From Methylotenera sp. (GTDB lineage Bacteria; Pseudomonadota; Gammaproteobacteria; Burkholderiales; Methylophilaceae): a stretch of DNA of 64,000 nucleotides. This document shows positions 26,543-37,185 of the stretch, in pieces; within the stretch, counting starts at the first letter, position 1; each line of letters begins with the position of its first letter. Location of the stretch: NCBI GenBank assembly GCA_002928535.1, contig PERG01000004.1:1-64000 (forward strand), given 5' to 3'. The notes below the pieces were generated by a model. The model saw nothing but the letters and a program-made list of their open reading frames with translations. It searched no databases and was not told the origin of the DNA. Made by a program: the position numbers and the translations under genes.

Positions 26543-27490
26543 TTAAGAAGCGAGTTCAGCTTCTTCTTTCTTATCATTTTTTTTCTCAACGTCACCAATC
26601 AGGTTCGCACGGTTCACGCCCAGCCACATGGCAATCGGGCAGGCAACCAGTACGGACGAGTAGATACCGAACAAGATGCCGATAGTCAATGCCAGCGCGA
26701 AGTTATGCAGCACTTCGCCGCCGAACAACAGCATAGAGCCCACCATGGTTTGCGTCATCAAGTGGGTAATCACGGTACGTGACATGGTGCGGGTAATCGC
26801 GTTATCGATCACTTGCACAACCGAGGCTTTACGCATTTTGCGGAAGTTCTCGCGTACCCGGTCGAACACCACGACGGATTCATTGACTGAGTAACCAAGC
26901 ACGGCCAGAATCGCCGCCAGCACGGTTAAGTTGAATTCCCATTGGAAGAAGGCAAAGAAACCGAGAATGATGATCACGTCATGCATGTTGGCAATAATGG
27001 CTGCAACGGCAAAGCGCCATTCAAAACGCAGCCAAAGATAAAGCATGATGCCTACGCAAACAAAGAACAGTGCTAGGCCGCCGTTTTCATACAATTCGTC
27101 GCCTACCTGTGCGCCCACTGACTCTACGCGGCGGATTTCTGCAGTACTGTCAGCAGCTACCAATGCGGCTTTCACTTGCTCGGAAAGTTTTGACACAGAG
27201 ACGTCTGGTTTAGCCGGTAAGCGAATCAGTACATCATGGCTGGAGCCAAAATTTTGTACCGTAGCCTCTTTCAGGCCAATGCTATCGACTGCTTTGCGCA
27301 CGCTTTCCAGGTCAGCCGCTTTCGGATAATTGACTTCCATGACTGTGCCGCCAGTAAAGTCAACGCCAAAGTTCAAGCCGCGCGTGGCTAAGAAAACAAT
27401 GGCCAGGATAAAGGTGATTAATGAGATGGCGGTCGTCAGACGGCCATAACTCATAAAAGGAATATCTTTTTTGATTCTGAATAATTCCAT
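26543..27490 (-). CDS. secF: Protein translocase subunit SecF
   Basis: SecF works with SecD to use the proton gradient in late steps of protein export. Seen: the first membrane segment, periplasmic domain beginning LNFGVDFTGGTVMEV, then five membrane segments with GYSVNESVVVFDRVRENFRK and TRTMSRTVITHLMT. Length 315 is standard. It is the last gene of yajC-secD-secF. Confidence 0.97.
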   Translation of the reverse strand: MELFRIKKDIPFMSYGRLTTAISLITFILAIVFLATRGLNFGVDFTGGTVMEVNYPKAADLESVRKAVDSIGLKEATVQNFGSSHDVLIRLPAKPDVSVSKLSEQVKAALVAADSTAEIRRVESVGAQVGDELYENGGLALFFVCVGIMLYLWLRFEWRFAVAAIIANMHDVIIILGFFAFFQWEFNLTVLAAILAVLGYSVNESVVVFDRVRENFRKMRKASVVQVIDNAITRTMSRTVITHLMTQTMVGSMLLFGGEVLHNFALALTIGILFGIYSSVLVACPIAMWLGVNRANLIGDVEKKNDKKEEAELAS

Positions 27491-27530
27491 GGTGTGCTCT
27501 ATATATTCAAATAAAAGGGACTAAATCGGC

Positions 27531-29375
27531 TTAAGCCTTGTAAATCTGGCCGATGGATAATTTGGTCAATTTACGACGGTAGCCGTAGATTAGGTTCATG
27601 ATCGCGCGTGAAACCAGTACTGCACTGAACATTGAGGTAAGGATGCCCAAAACGTGAACAACGGCGAAACCCTTGATCGGACCTGTACCAAACATAAATA
27701 AGGCTAGACCAGCGATCAGGGTAGTTACGTTAGAGTCCAGAATGGTATCGAAGGCGCGATCGTAACCCGCATGGATACTGGCTTGGGGCGTATTGCCATT
27801 GCGCAGCTCTTCACGTACACGCTCATTAATCAATACGTTCGCGTCAATCGCCATACCCAGTGCCAGCGCAATCGCAGCGAGGCCCGGCAAGGTGAGCGTG
27901 GCCTGCAGCATGGATAAAATAGCCACCAGCAATAGCAAGTTAATGCCTAGTGCTACTACAGACACAACACCAAATGCCATGTAATAGATCATCATCATTA
28001 CGGCAATAGCGGCGAAGCCCCATAACGTCGAATGGATGCCGCGGTTGATATTGTCCTGACCCATGCTAGGCCCAACAGTGCGCTCTTCGATGATATCCAT
28101 AGGCGCGGCTAGTGCACCGGCACGCAATAACAGGGAAATGTCTGTGGCTTCCTGCGTATTGGCCATGCCGGAAATTTGAACTCGTCCGCCGCCGATTTCT
28201 TCGTTAATCACTGGCGCAGTCACTACTTCAGTATTGCCTTTTTCAATCAGTAGAATCGCCATGCGTTTGCCTACATTTTCGCGCGTCACTTGTTGGAACA
28301 CACGGGCACCACGCGCATCCAGTGTTACGTTAACCACGGATTGACCGGTTTGGCCATTTACGCCCGGACCGGCATCGGTAATGTAATCACCGGTTAGCAC
28401 CACATTCTTTTTAACCAGGATGGCTTGGCCTTCGCGGTCTTTAAATACTTCATCACCCAGCGGTGCTTGGCCATTGGCAGCTTTTTCCATAGTCGCAGCG
28501 TCAGATTTTTCTTCATCCACGAGACGGATTTCCAGAGTTGCCGTGCGGCCTAAAATCTCTTTGGCCTTGGCAGTATCTTGTACGCCAGGCAGCTGTACTA
28601 CCACGCGGTCAGTGCCTTGTTGCTGGATGATGGGTTCAGCTACGCCCAATTCGTTAATGCGGTTGTGCAGGGTTTGGATGTTTTGTTTTAAAGCAAAATC
28701 TTGAATGCGTTTTTGTTCGACTTGGTTCAATGTCGCAGTGAGTAACTTGTCTTCACCGTCACTGGAATCATTCAGGGTGAGATCGGGATATTCTTTAGTG
28801 ATCACTTTTCTGGCTTTTTCCAGTTCCGCTGCATCAGAAAAACGAATTTGCACGGATTGGCCTTCACGGGTGACGCCGATGTAAGACACACGCTCTTTAC
28901 GTAATGCGGTACGGAAGTCGCCGATAAAACGCTCTGCCGCTTTATCCAGAGCCGCTTTCATATCAACTTGTAATAAGAAGTGCACACCACCGCGCAAGTC
29001 CAGACCCAGGTACATCGGCTTGGCGCCCAAGCTACGCAACCAATCTGGTGAGCGTGAAAGCAGGTTAAGCGCTACGGTGTAGTCCTTACCTAATTGCGTT
29101 TGCAATACATCTTTTGCCTTGATTTGGGTATCGGTGTCGGAAAAGCGTGCCTTTACACCGCGTGCATCCAGATAGATGCCGTCGTATTGAATATTTTCGC
29201 GCTTGAAGACTTCTTCCACCTGGCCCAGCAAGGCTGGGTCAAGCTTAGTAGTGCTTTTAGCGGGCGTGATTTGAACCGCAGGGGATTCGCCGAAGAAGTT
29301 GGGAATGGTATACACCAGCCCAAGCAAAATCATGATGGCAACAAAAATGTACTTCCACATTGGATAGCGGTTCAT
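27531..29375 (-). CDS. secD: Protein translocase subunit SecD
   Basis: SecD, 614 residues, with the N-terminal membrane segment, the conserved LGLDLRGGVHFLLQVD, a large periplasmic P1 domain (HNRINELGVAEPIIQQQG; DRVVVQLPGVQD), and the C-terminal membrane bundle with ALGMAIDANVLINERVREE. Located between yajC and secF; 40 bases to secF. Confidence 0.97.
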   Translation of the reverse strand: MNRYPMWKYIFVAIMILLGLVYTIPNFFGESPAVQITPAKSTTKLDPALLGQVEEVFKRENIQYDGIYLDARGVKARFSDTDTQIKAKDVLQTQLGKDYTVALNLLSRSPDWLRSLGAKPMYLGLDLRGGVHFLLQVDMKAALDKAAERFIGDFRTALRKERVSYIGVTREGQSVQIRFSDAAELEKARKVITKEYPDLTLNDSSDGEDKLLTATLNQVEQKRIQDFALKQNIQTLHNRINELGVAEPIIQQQGTDRVVVQLPGVQDTAKAKEILGRTATLEIRLVDEEKSDAATMEKAANGQAPLGDEVFKDREGQAILVKKNVVLTGDYITDAGPGVNGQTGQSVVNVTLDARGARVFQQVTRENVGKRMAILLIEKGNTEVVTAPVINEEIGGGRVQISGMANTQEATDISLLLRAGALAAPMDIIEERTVGPSMGQDNINRGIHSTLWGFAAIAVMMMIYYMAFGVVSVVALGINLLLLVAILSMLQATLTLPGLAAIALALGMAIDANVLINERVREELRNGNTPQASIHAGYDRAFDTILDSNVTTLIAGLALFMFGTGPIKGFAVVHVLGILTSMFSAVLVSRAIMNLIYGYRRKLTKLSIGQIYKA

Positions 29376-29473
29376 AGTCGGGCTCTAATCGAAGTTTGTT
29401 CTTATCAAACGAATGTTTGGAATGGCTGGTTAATTAAAAAGTAATTAGTTAATTACATAAGGTTAGATTCAGT

Positions 29474-29791
29474 TTAGAGGCTTTTAATCGTGCCTTTAGG
29501 GAGTGCAGTCTGGATTGCGTTTTTTTGCACAGTGATTTCGGTATTGGCCGCAATTTCAACGGTTACAAAGGCATCCGCGACTTTTGTCACTTTACCCACG
29601 ATGCCACCACTGGTCACAACTTCGTCGCCTTTTTGCAAAGCAGCGATCATATTACGTTGCTCTTTGGCTTGTTTCATCTGCGGGCGAATGATCATGAAAT
29701 AGAACAATACGAAAATGACGATAAGCGGCAAAAAGCTCATTAAGTCACTGGTGGCTGAGGCTGGTGCTGCATAAGCATTAGAGATAAACAC
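29474..29791 (-). CDS. yajC: Preprotein translocase subunit YajC
   Basis: A 105-residue membrane protein of the SecDF-YajC complex: one membrane segment (LPLIVIFVLFYFMIIRPQMKQAKEQ) and the soluble part with LQKGDEVVTSGGIVGKV. About 100 bases upstream of secD and 140 downstream of tgt, the standard operon order. Confidence 0.96.
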   Translation of the reverse strand: MFISNAYAAPASATSDLMSFLPLIVIFVLFYFMIIRPQMKQAKEQRNMIAALQKGDEVVTSGGIVGKVTKVADAFVTVEIAANTEITVQKNAIQTALPKGTIKSL

Positions 29792-29932
29792 GATATAACT
29801 TTCTATACTAAAAATTGTTACTTAAAATGGATTCTTTAATGAATTGACTAAACAGGTGCTTAACTGCTAAAAAACTGCTCAGGATTTTAGCACAGACTAC
29901 AGTTAATTGCAGTTTAGGCCTTTAGTTGCAGT

Positions 29933-31066
<1,134 letters not shown>

Positions 31067-31180
31067 TCAGGTCGCGATATTAACACATGCCCATCGGCAT
31101 AAGCTCCTTCGCAAGCGAAGCTATGCACTCGGCTGAGCTTTGCTATACTAACGTTAACTATCAATAAGAAAGTACATACG

Positions 31181-31978
31181 ATGATTATTAAGCCACCACG
31201 GTCTAGAAGAAAACTGCTATTGCAAGGGGGTTTAAGAACGCGTGGCATATATTTGCTGCCTAACTTATTTACTTCAGCGGCGTTGTTTGCTGGATTCTAT
31301 GCCATTGTGCAGGCCATGAATGAGCGATTTGAATATGCTGCTGTGGCAATCTTCATTGCCATGGTGTTAGATGGTCTTGATGGACGTGTAGCTCGTATGA
31401 CCAATACGCAAAGTGCGTTCGGTGCCGAGTATGATAGTTTGTCCGACATGGTGTCTTTCGGGGTAGCACCTGCACTTATTTTATACGTATGGGCTTTAAA
31501 GCCATTGGGTAAGCTGGGCTGGATTGCTGCATTTATCTATTGCGCTTGTGCAGCGTTGCGATTAGCTCGGTTCAATACCAAACTCGACGATGCGCATCAA
31601 GATAAGCGTTACTTTCAAGGTTTGCCAAGTCCAGCAGCGGCAGCGTTGCTAGCTGGATTTGTATGGGTATCCTATGAGTACGGGGTAAGTGGCCGAGATG
31701 TATTTTTCGGCATCTTACAATGGAAGTGGATGGCTTGGGGTATCACGGTGTTCGCTGGTTTGTCTATGGTGAGTGATTTGCGTTTTTACAGCGGTAAAGA
31801 TATTAACCTAAAAGAAAGTGTACCATTCTTTGTAGTGTTGGGCGTCATGCTCGCTTTTGTGCTGATCTCTTATAGCCCGCCAGAAGTATTGTTCTTTATT
31901 ATGATGGTCTACGCCTTGTCGGGTTATGCCTTATGGTTGAAAACAAAAATCGAGAAGTCGCGTAAGCTGGATGTTTAA
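31181..31978 (+). CDS. pssA: CDP-diacylglycerol-serine O-phosphatidyltransferase
   Basis: Makes phosphatidylserine, the precursor of phosphatidylethanolamine. Seen: the CDP-alcohol transferase signature DGLDGRVARMTNTQSAFGAEYDSLSDMVSFG (D-G-x2-A-R-x8-G-x3-D-x3-D; quoted in overlapping part DGLDGRVARM ... GAEYDSLSD), and about eight membrane segments. Length 265. It precedes leuA, as in other betaproteobacteria, but a 359-base gap with a possible leader separates them. Confidence 0.95.
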   Translation: MIIKPPRSRRKLLLQGGLRTRGIYLLPNLFTSAALFAGFYAIVQAMNERFEYAAVAIFIAMVLDGLDGRVARMTNTQSAFGAEYDSLSDMVSFGVAPALILYVWALKPLGKLGWIAAFIYCACAALRLARFNTKLDDAHQDKRYFQGLPSPAAAALLAGFVWVSYEYGVSGRDVFFGILQWKWMAWGITVFAGLSMVSDLRFYSGKDINLKESVPFFVVLGVMLAFVLISYSPPEVLFFIMMVYALSGYALWLKTKIEKSRKLDV

Positions 31979-32092
31979 TTTGAAATTAGCAAGAAGCTAA
32001 GTATTTGATGTGGATTTTTTATGACCTTGATAAATAAATTCAAATACTTAACGCTTGCGTTATGCGGAAAAAAATAATATATTTCTAACACT

Positions 32093-32209
32093 ATGTTGAA
32101 TTTTGATATTTCTATTAGTTTTTTCTTAGTAGCTTTCATCTCGAGCGCGCTATTGTTGCGCGCTTATGCTTTGCGCCATCTGGCTGCGCAACGCCGTCCA
32201 CTGCGCTAG
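32093..32209 (+). CDS. Candidate 38-aa leader peptide before leuA
   Basis: A short ORF too small for the track. It reads MLNFDISISFF... and contains a run of three Leu codons (CTA TTG TTG) followed by a Leu/Arg-rich tail (RAYALRHLAAQRRPLR). Its stop overlaps a hairpin. A Leu-rich small ORF before leuA is the pattern expected for ribosome-mediated attenuation. Against it: I see no good Shine-Dalgarno and no clear U-tract terminator between it and leuA. Tentative. Confidence 0.35.
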   Translation: MLNFDISISFFLVAFISSALLLRAYALRHLAAQRRPLR

Positions 32210-32216
32210 TGCGCAA
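32154..32216 (+). promoter_or_regulatory. Overlapping alternative hairpins in the leuA leader
   Basis: The segments GTTGCGC (32155-32161), TTGCGC (32171-32176), GCGCAAC (32186-32192) and GCGCAA (32211-32216) can pair in different combinations, and TGCGC-TAGT-GCGCA (32202-32215) forms its own hairpin. Mutually exclusive stems are a hallmark of attenuators. No T-run follows the last stem, so if real, control might act on Rho access or translation rather than an intrinsic terminator. Confidence 0.35.
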
Positions 32217-32337
32217 ATATACCCTCCAAACACAATTGTATTAAGTACCGCTGCGAGATATTTCCAGCGCAATGACCGTTTGCATTTAGAGTAATGCAAC
32301 CTATTCAAAATAGAACCCAAAAAAGTTAGGTAACCAG

Positions 32338-33888
32338 ATGAATCAAACTAATCAACAAGAACAAATTATTATTTTCGATACCACTTTGCGCGACGGTGAG
32401 CAAAGTCCGGGTGCTTCCATGACCAAGGAAGAAAAAATACGTATCGCACGCCAACTTGAGAAATTAGGCGTAGATGTCATTGAGGCAGGTTTCGCCGCCG
32501 CGAGTCCAGGCGACTTTGATGCTATTCATGAAATCGCCAAAATCATCAAACATTCAACGGTTTGCTCGCTCGCGCGTGCCAGCGAAAATGACGTACGCCG
32601 TGCTGGCGAGGCTATTAAACCTGCTGCACGCGGCCGCATCCATACCTTTATTGCTACCAGCAAAATCCATATGGAGAACAAACTCCGTATGACCGAAGAC
32701 CAGGTTGTTGAACGCGCTGTGCAGGCCGTGACCTGGGCGTTGGAATATACAAACGATGTAGAATTCTCCGCAGAGGATGCCGTACGTTCCGATATGGACT
32801 TTTTGGTGCGTGTATTCGATGCAGTCATCAAAGCGGGCGCAAAAACGATTAATGTGCCAGATACGGTGGGCTATTCCATTCCTGCGCCATGGGGCGAGCG
32901 TATGCGTGATTTGATTGCCCGCGTACCGAATAGCGATAAAGTCATCTGGTCAACTCATTGCCACAACGATTTAGGCATGGCCGTGGCCAACTCATTGGCG
33001 GCCGTGATGGGTGGTGCCCGCCAGGTGGAATGTACGATTAATGGTTTAGGCGAACGTGCAGGCAATGCCAGCTTAGAAGAGATCGTTATGGCAATTAAAA
33101 CCCGCCAGGATATTTTCAATTTAGCAACGCGTATCGATGCCACGCAGATCGTGCCAACCAGTAAATTGGTCTCTACGATCACTGGTTACCCGGTGCAGCC
33201 GAATAAAGCCATTGTTGGCGCCAATGCATTCGCACATGAATCTGGCATCCATCAGGATGGCGTATTGAAACACCGCGAAACCTACGAAATCATGCGTGCA
33301 GAAGATGTGGGCTGGGGTGCGAATAAATTAACCTTGGGTAAGTTATCCGGCCGTAATGCATTCAGGACACGCTTGAAGGAATTAGGCATTGAGTTGGATT
33401 CCGAAGATTTGTTGAATGCGGCATTTGCACGCTTTAAGGATTTGGCTGATAAAAAATCCGAAATTTTTGATGAAGATTTACATGCGTTGGTCAGCGATGA
33501 GTTCATTTCAGAAGCTACCGAACATTTCAAATTGGTGTATTTACAGGTCGCGTCGATCACCGGTGAAGTGCCACACGCGATTATTACGTTGTCCGAAAAC
33601 GGTGTGGAAAAGCGTGCCGAATCGGATGGCGGCGGCCCGGTCGATGCCACGTTTAAAGCAATTGAAAATATGATCGGTAGTGGCGCGGAATTGCAGCTTT
33701 ATTCTGTAAACAACATCACCAGCGGTACCGATGCACAGGGAGAAGTGACCGTTCGCCTTTCCAAAGGTGGCCGCATCGTTAATGGACAGGGTGCAGATAC
33801 CGATATAGTGATTGCATCGGCTAAGGCTTATTTGAATGCGTTGAATAAGATTCAGTATAAGTCTGAGCGTGCGCATCCTCAGGTGTAA
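32338..33888 (+). CDS. leuA: 2-isopropylmalate synthase
   Basis: First committed enzyme of leucine synthesis, condensing acetyl-CoA and 2-ketoisovalerate. Seen: [17 protein letters not shown] (metal Asp), [31 protein letters not shown] (metal His pair), [17 protein letters not shown], the [16 protein letters not shown] region, and the C-terminal regulatory LeuA dimer domain that confers leucine feedback. Length 516 matches the family. A possible leader peptide lies upstream. Confidence 0.97.
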   Translation: MNQTNQQEQIIIFDTTLRDGEQSPGASMTKEEKIRIARQLEKLGVDVIEAGFAAASPGDFDAIHEIAKIIKHSTVCSLARASENDVRRAGEAIKPAARGRIHTFIATSKIHMENKLRMTEDQVVERAVQAVTWALEYTNDVEFSAEDAVRSDMDFLVRVFDAVIKAGAKTINVPDTVGYSIPAPWGERMRDLIARVPNSDKVIWSTHCHNDLGMAVANSLAAVMGGARQVECTINGLGERAGNASLEEIVMAIKTRQDIFNLATRIDATQIVPTSKLVSTITGYPVQPNKAIVGANAFAHESGIHQDGVLKHRETYEIMRAEDVGWGANKLTLGKLSGRNAFRTRLKELGIELDSEDLLNAAFARFKDLADKKSEIFDEDLHALVSDEFISEATEHFKLVYLQVASITGEVPHAIITLSENGVEKRAESDGGGPVDATFKAIENMIGSGAELQLYSVNNITSGTDAQGEVTVRLSKGGRIVNGQGADTDIVIASAKAYLNALNKIQYKSERAHPQV

Positions 33889-33931
33889 TGCTAAGGTTTC
33901 ATAGTCCAATAATTAAAGTTAAAACGATAGT

Positions 33932-34591
33932 ATGAGTTTATTTGAACAAATGAAGTTGCAAGCGCAAAAAACGCTTGAAGAAAAAAACCATACGGATGCC
34001 CTTAGTTTAGAGACGCTTGAGCAACGTAATGCAAAGCTCAAAGAAGTCTTTGATTATTGGCGTGAATTCTCTGATTTGATAAAGGTAATTCAACCGGATT
34101 TTGTTCATCCGATCACTTTACCTGGCATTGGAGAGATGTCAGGGTTAAAGGTTGTAGAGCCTTTTTCTGATTATCGGCATACACTTTCTAATAACCAGAC
34201 TTTTACCAATGAAATTGGAAATGTTTCCTTATTCTTTTTTTATAAATCTCCTAAATTTTTTCAATTTCAAAAAGAACTGGGGATTGCAGCGCGCGTAAAA
34301 GATGTTTTATGGCGTTATGGCATTATTCATACCGCTGAAGATATTAAAAATGAACAAAAGCGAATTGTCGAAATTGCATTCGTTATTCCATGGTCAGTAA
34401 AAGGTTCGGTCAATGTAACCCCTGTTCCTAATTCTAGAATGCTACATTTCTCAATCAAAAATATAGCAAAACTTGGTGAAATGGAGATAGAAATGGCATT
34501 TGAAGAAATAGATAGCGTATTTTTAGATGAGCTTTCTAAACTGATATTAGGTCAGGAAAACCGTTTCTGGAAAATAGCTAAATTTAATTAG
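33932..34591 (+). CDS. Hypothetical protein, 219 aa
   Basis: I do not recognise this protein. It is cytoplasmic by appearance: a charged N-terminal helix (SLFEQMKLQAQKTLEEKN) leads into an alpha/beta body with aromatic patches (SLFFFYKSPKFFQFQKEL; NRFWKIAKFN) and no signal peptide or membrane segment. Its codons are more AT-rich than those of leuA upstream and the transporter downstream, which suggests recent acquisition. It is 43 bases after leuA and its stop is almost fused to the transporter start, so the two may be coupled. Confidence 0.6.
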   Translation: MSLFEQMKLQAQKTLEEKNHTDALSLETLEQRNAKLKEVFDYWREFSDLIKVIQPDFVHPITLPGIGEMSGLKVVEPFSDYRHTLSNNQTFTNEIGNVSLFFFYKSPKFFQFQKELGIAARVKDVLWRYGIIHTAEDIKNEQKRIVEIAFVIPWSVKGSVNVTPVPNSRMLHFSIKNIAKLGEMEIEMAFEEIDSVFLDELSKLILGQENRFWKIAKFN

Positions 34592-34592
34592 G

Positions 34593-35489
34593 TTGAATAA
34601 AATTTTCCTAATCAAGCATCGGCAAAAGTTGTTGGTGTGTATAGCGCTGTTCTGCACCTATTTCATTTGGGGCTCGACTTATCTCGCAATCCGCTTCGGC
34701 ATAGAAAGCTTCCCGCCATTCCTGATGGCGGGTTTTCGCTTTACGGTAGCAGGCATCATTTTATATGTCATCATGCGCTACCTTGGTTCGCCGAATCCTA
34801 CTCGGCAGCAATGGCTTGGCGCTACAATCGTGGGGATACTACTCCCTGCCTTTGGCAACGGTACTGTTTGTTACGTACAGCAAACTGTATCTTCGAGTGT
34901 GGCTGCGCTTTCCATCGCAACAGCTCCTATTTGGATGGCGATATTTTCGTCCATCTGGGATCATAAAATCACTGCAAAAGAGTGGTTAGGGATTGCGGTC
35001 GGTTTTGCAGGAATCGTATTGTTGAATTTGGGCGGCATTTTACAAGGGGATGCCATAAGTGCCTTGTTGTTGATCTTTGCTGCAGCAACGTGGTCATTCG
35101 GCTCAGTATGGGGAAAGTATCTTGCCATGCCCTCCGGTTTAATGGCGCCAGCAGCGCAAATGTTAACAGGTGGGATTGCCTTACTGGTGATGAGTTTGCT
35201 GCAAGGTGAAACGTGGCCGCAACAGATTAGCGATAAATCCTGGGGTGCAATGCTGTTTTTAATAGTGCTGGGCTCGCTAGTAGCTTACAGCGCTTACCAA
35301 TACTTGTTAAGAACCGTAAGGCCATTGGTGGCAAGTAGCAATACATTTGTAAATCCTATCGTGGCGTTTGCGGCAGGCATCTGGTTTGCCAATGAACATG
35401 TAACCCGAGCTGAATTAGTGGCTTTGACGGTAATTTTAGTCGGGGTATTCCTGGTGTTATCAGCAGAACCTAAAAGTAATAAAACATAA
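34593..35489 (+). CDS. EamA-family (DMT superfamily) transporter
   Basis: A 298-residue inner-membrane exporter with ten hydrophobic segments in two EamA repeats. Seen: FIWGSTYLAIRFGIESFPPFLMAG in the first repeat and WSFGSVWGKYLA opening the second. It resembles YedA-type drug/metabolite exporters. The track start is TTG immediately after the preceding stop; the gene is therefore probably translated by coupling. Substrate unknown. Confidence 0.87.
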   Translation: MNKIFLIKHRQKLLVCIALFCTYFIWGSTYLAIRFGIESFPPFLMAGFRFTVAGIILYVIMRYLGSPNPTRQQWLGATIVGILLPAFGNGTVCYVQQTVSSSVAALSIATAPIWMAIFSSIWDHKITAKEWLGIAVGFAGIVLLNLGGILQGDAISALLLIFAAATWSFGSVWGKYLAMPSGLMAPAAQMLTGGIALLVMSLLQGETWPQQISDKSWGAMLFLIVLGSLVAYSAYQYLLRTVRPLVASSNTFVNPIVAFAAGIWFANEHVTRAELVALTVILVGVFLVLSAEPKSNKT

Positions 35490-35513
35490 ACATTAAGATA
35501 AAAGATATTTAAC

Positions 35514-36212
35514 ATGAATCAAAACGCACCCACTTTACACCCAGCTCAAAATCTTGCTTTATTTGACCTGGATAATACCCTGCTTTCTGGGGACAGTGAC
35601 TATAACTGGAGTCTGTTTCTCATTCAGGAAGGTTTGCTAGACGAGCATACCCACAAAACCCGCAACGAACAATTTTATCTGGATTACAAAAACGGCACGC
35701 TCGATATCTATGCGTTCCTAGCTTTCCAGTTACAGCCATTAAGCCGGCATCCCCGTGCTTTACTTGATGAGTTGCATCAAAAATATATGGATCGCGTGAT
35801 TCGCCCCATGATGACTGCCAAAGCACAGGCTCTGGTTGATCAACATAAAGCACAAGGTGACTTATGCCTGGTGATTACTGCGACTAACAGCTTTGTGACT
35901 AAACCCATTGCGGCCGCGTACGGTATCGAGCATTTGATTGGCACGGATCCGGAAGTAAAAGATGGAGAATTTACCGGCGGTGTTGCTGGAGTACCTAGTT
36001 TCCAGCAGGGGAAAGTAACGCGTTTGGAACAATGGTTATCAGCTAGGAACCAGCAGTTATCAGACTTTAAGCAAAGTTATTTTTATAGTGATTCGCATAA
36101 TGATCTGCCTTTGATGAAGCTGGTCACCCACCCCGTAGCAGTAGATGCGGACCCCACTTTAGCGGCTTATGCTGCTGAACAGGGTTGGCCGCATATCAGC
36201 CTACGCAATTAG
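35514..36212 (+). CDS. HAD-IB family hydrolase (SerB-like)
   Basis: A 232-residue phosphatase of the HAD superfamily, subclass IB. Seen: motif I FDLDNTLLSGDSDYNW with the catalytic Asp pair, a helical cap, motif II VITATNSFVT, the Lys of motif III in QQGKVTRLEQW, and motif IV YSDSHNDLPLM. Members of this subfamily are annotated as phosphoserine phosphatase-like, but the true substrate is unknown. Confidence 0.88.
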   Translation: MNQNAPTLHPAQNLALFDLDNTLLSGDSDYNWSLFLIQEGLLDEHTHKTRNEQFYLDYKNGTLDIYAFLAFQLQPLSRHPRALLDELHQKYMDRVIRPMMTAKAQALVDQHKAQGDLCLVITATNSFVTKPIAAAYGIEHLIGTDPEVKDGEFTGGVAGVPSFQQGKVTRLEQWLSARNQQLSDFKQSYFYSDSHNDLPLMKLVTHPVAVDADPTLAAYAAEQGWPHISLRN

Positions 36213-36223
36213 CATCACGAATC

Positions 36224-37054
36224 TTAGAGTAGTACTTCCAGTACGAATTTACTGCCGATATACGCAAGCAGTAGCAATACAAATCCTGATAAGGTCCAAC
36301 GTATCGCTTTGCTTCCACGCCAACCGTAATAATAGTGGCCAAATAATAAAGCTGCATAAATAAGCCAGCTGGCAATTGAGAAAATAGTTTTGTGATTAAA
36401 CTGGATCGGCTGAGCAAAAATTTGTTCTGAAAATAACATGCCGCTGATCAAAGTGACGGTTAACAAAATAAAACCGAGTGTGATTATTCTAAATAACAGG
36501 GTTTCCATGACCATCAGTGGCGGGAAGCTGGGCAATTTGATGAATGTGGATTTGTTGTGCAGGCTACGTTGGGCAATGCTCATGAGCAAGGCATGCAATG
36601 CGGCAAAGGTAAATAAGCTGTAGGCCAAAATGGCAATGCCAATATGCAGCATAAATAATGAAGCATCGGCCACCGGCAGGTAATGGTTTTGAGATGTAAA
36701 GGCCGGTAATAATGCAAATATCGCCGCCGGAGGCAGCACAAACGCTTGCAAGCTATACAGTGTATGTTTCAGGTCGCTGATCCAATAAATTAGTACGGTT
36801 AACCAAAATATGGCAGATAACGCGTGATATAAGCCTAGGTTAAAGCCACTGCCGAACAGGTTGTTAAATAACAACCAGCCATGCAGTGCGAGGGCAAAGG
36901 CAATCATCATGGAGTGCAAGGTCAGGTTTGGCTTACTTTGCGGTAACATGTCAACAGCAGATTTTCCTTCAGCCACGCTGACATTGCGCCAGAAATCAGC
37001 TGCAACTGTCAAATAAATGAACGCCACTGCGATATAAGGAATCAATGTTTGCAT
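36224..37054 (-). CDS. CcsA/YpjD-type inner membrane protein (cytochrome c assembly family)
   Basis: A 276-residue membrane protein with about eight hydrophobic segments, of the CcsA/ResC cytochrome c assembly family in its YpjD branch. Seen: LHSMMIAFALALHGWLLF, SLFMLHIGIAILAYSLFTFAALHALLM and a C-terminal SWLIYAALLFGHYYYGWRG. It is divergent from ffh, the neighbour also seen for ypjD in Gammaproteobacteria. Whether it takes part in haem delivery is not shown. Confidence 0.85.
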   Translation of the reverse strand: MQTLIPYIAVAFIYLTVAADFWRNVSVAEGKSAVDMLPQSKPNLTLHSMMIAFALALHGWLLFNNLFGSGFNLGLYHALSAIFWLTVLIYWISDLKHTLYSLQAFVLPPAAIFALLPAFTSQNHYLPVADASLFMLHIGIAILAYSLFTFAALHALLMSIAQRSLHNKSTFIKLPSFPPLMVMETLLFRIITLGFILLTVTLISGMLFSEQIFAQPIQFNHKTIFSIASWLIYAALLFGHYYYGWRGSKAIRWTLSGFVLLLLAYIGSKFVLEVLL

Positions 37055-37185
37055 AAGCCGAATTATGGCCTAAAAATAATAGGCTGGGTTAAAATCGCAA
37101 TTGATCGAATCATAAAAATTGTCATAGCAGGCATTTTGCAATTCCAACATCGCTAGACATTTTTCCAGAGTCTAAAGAGAACCAT

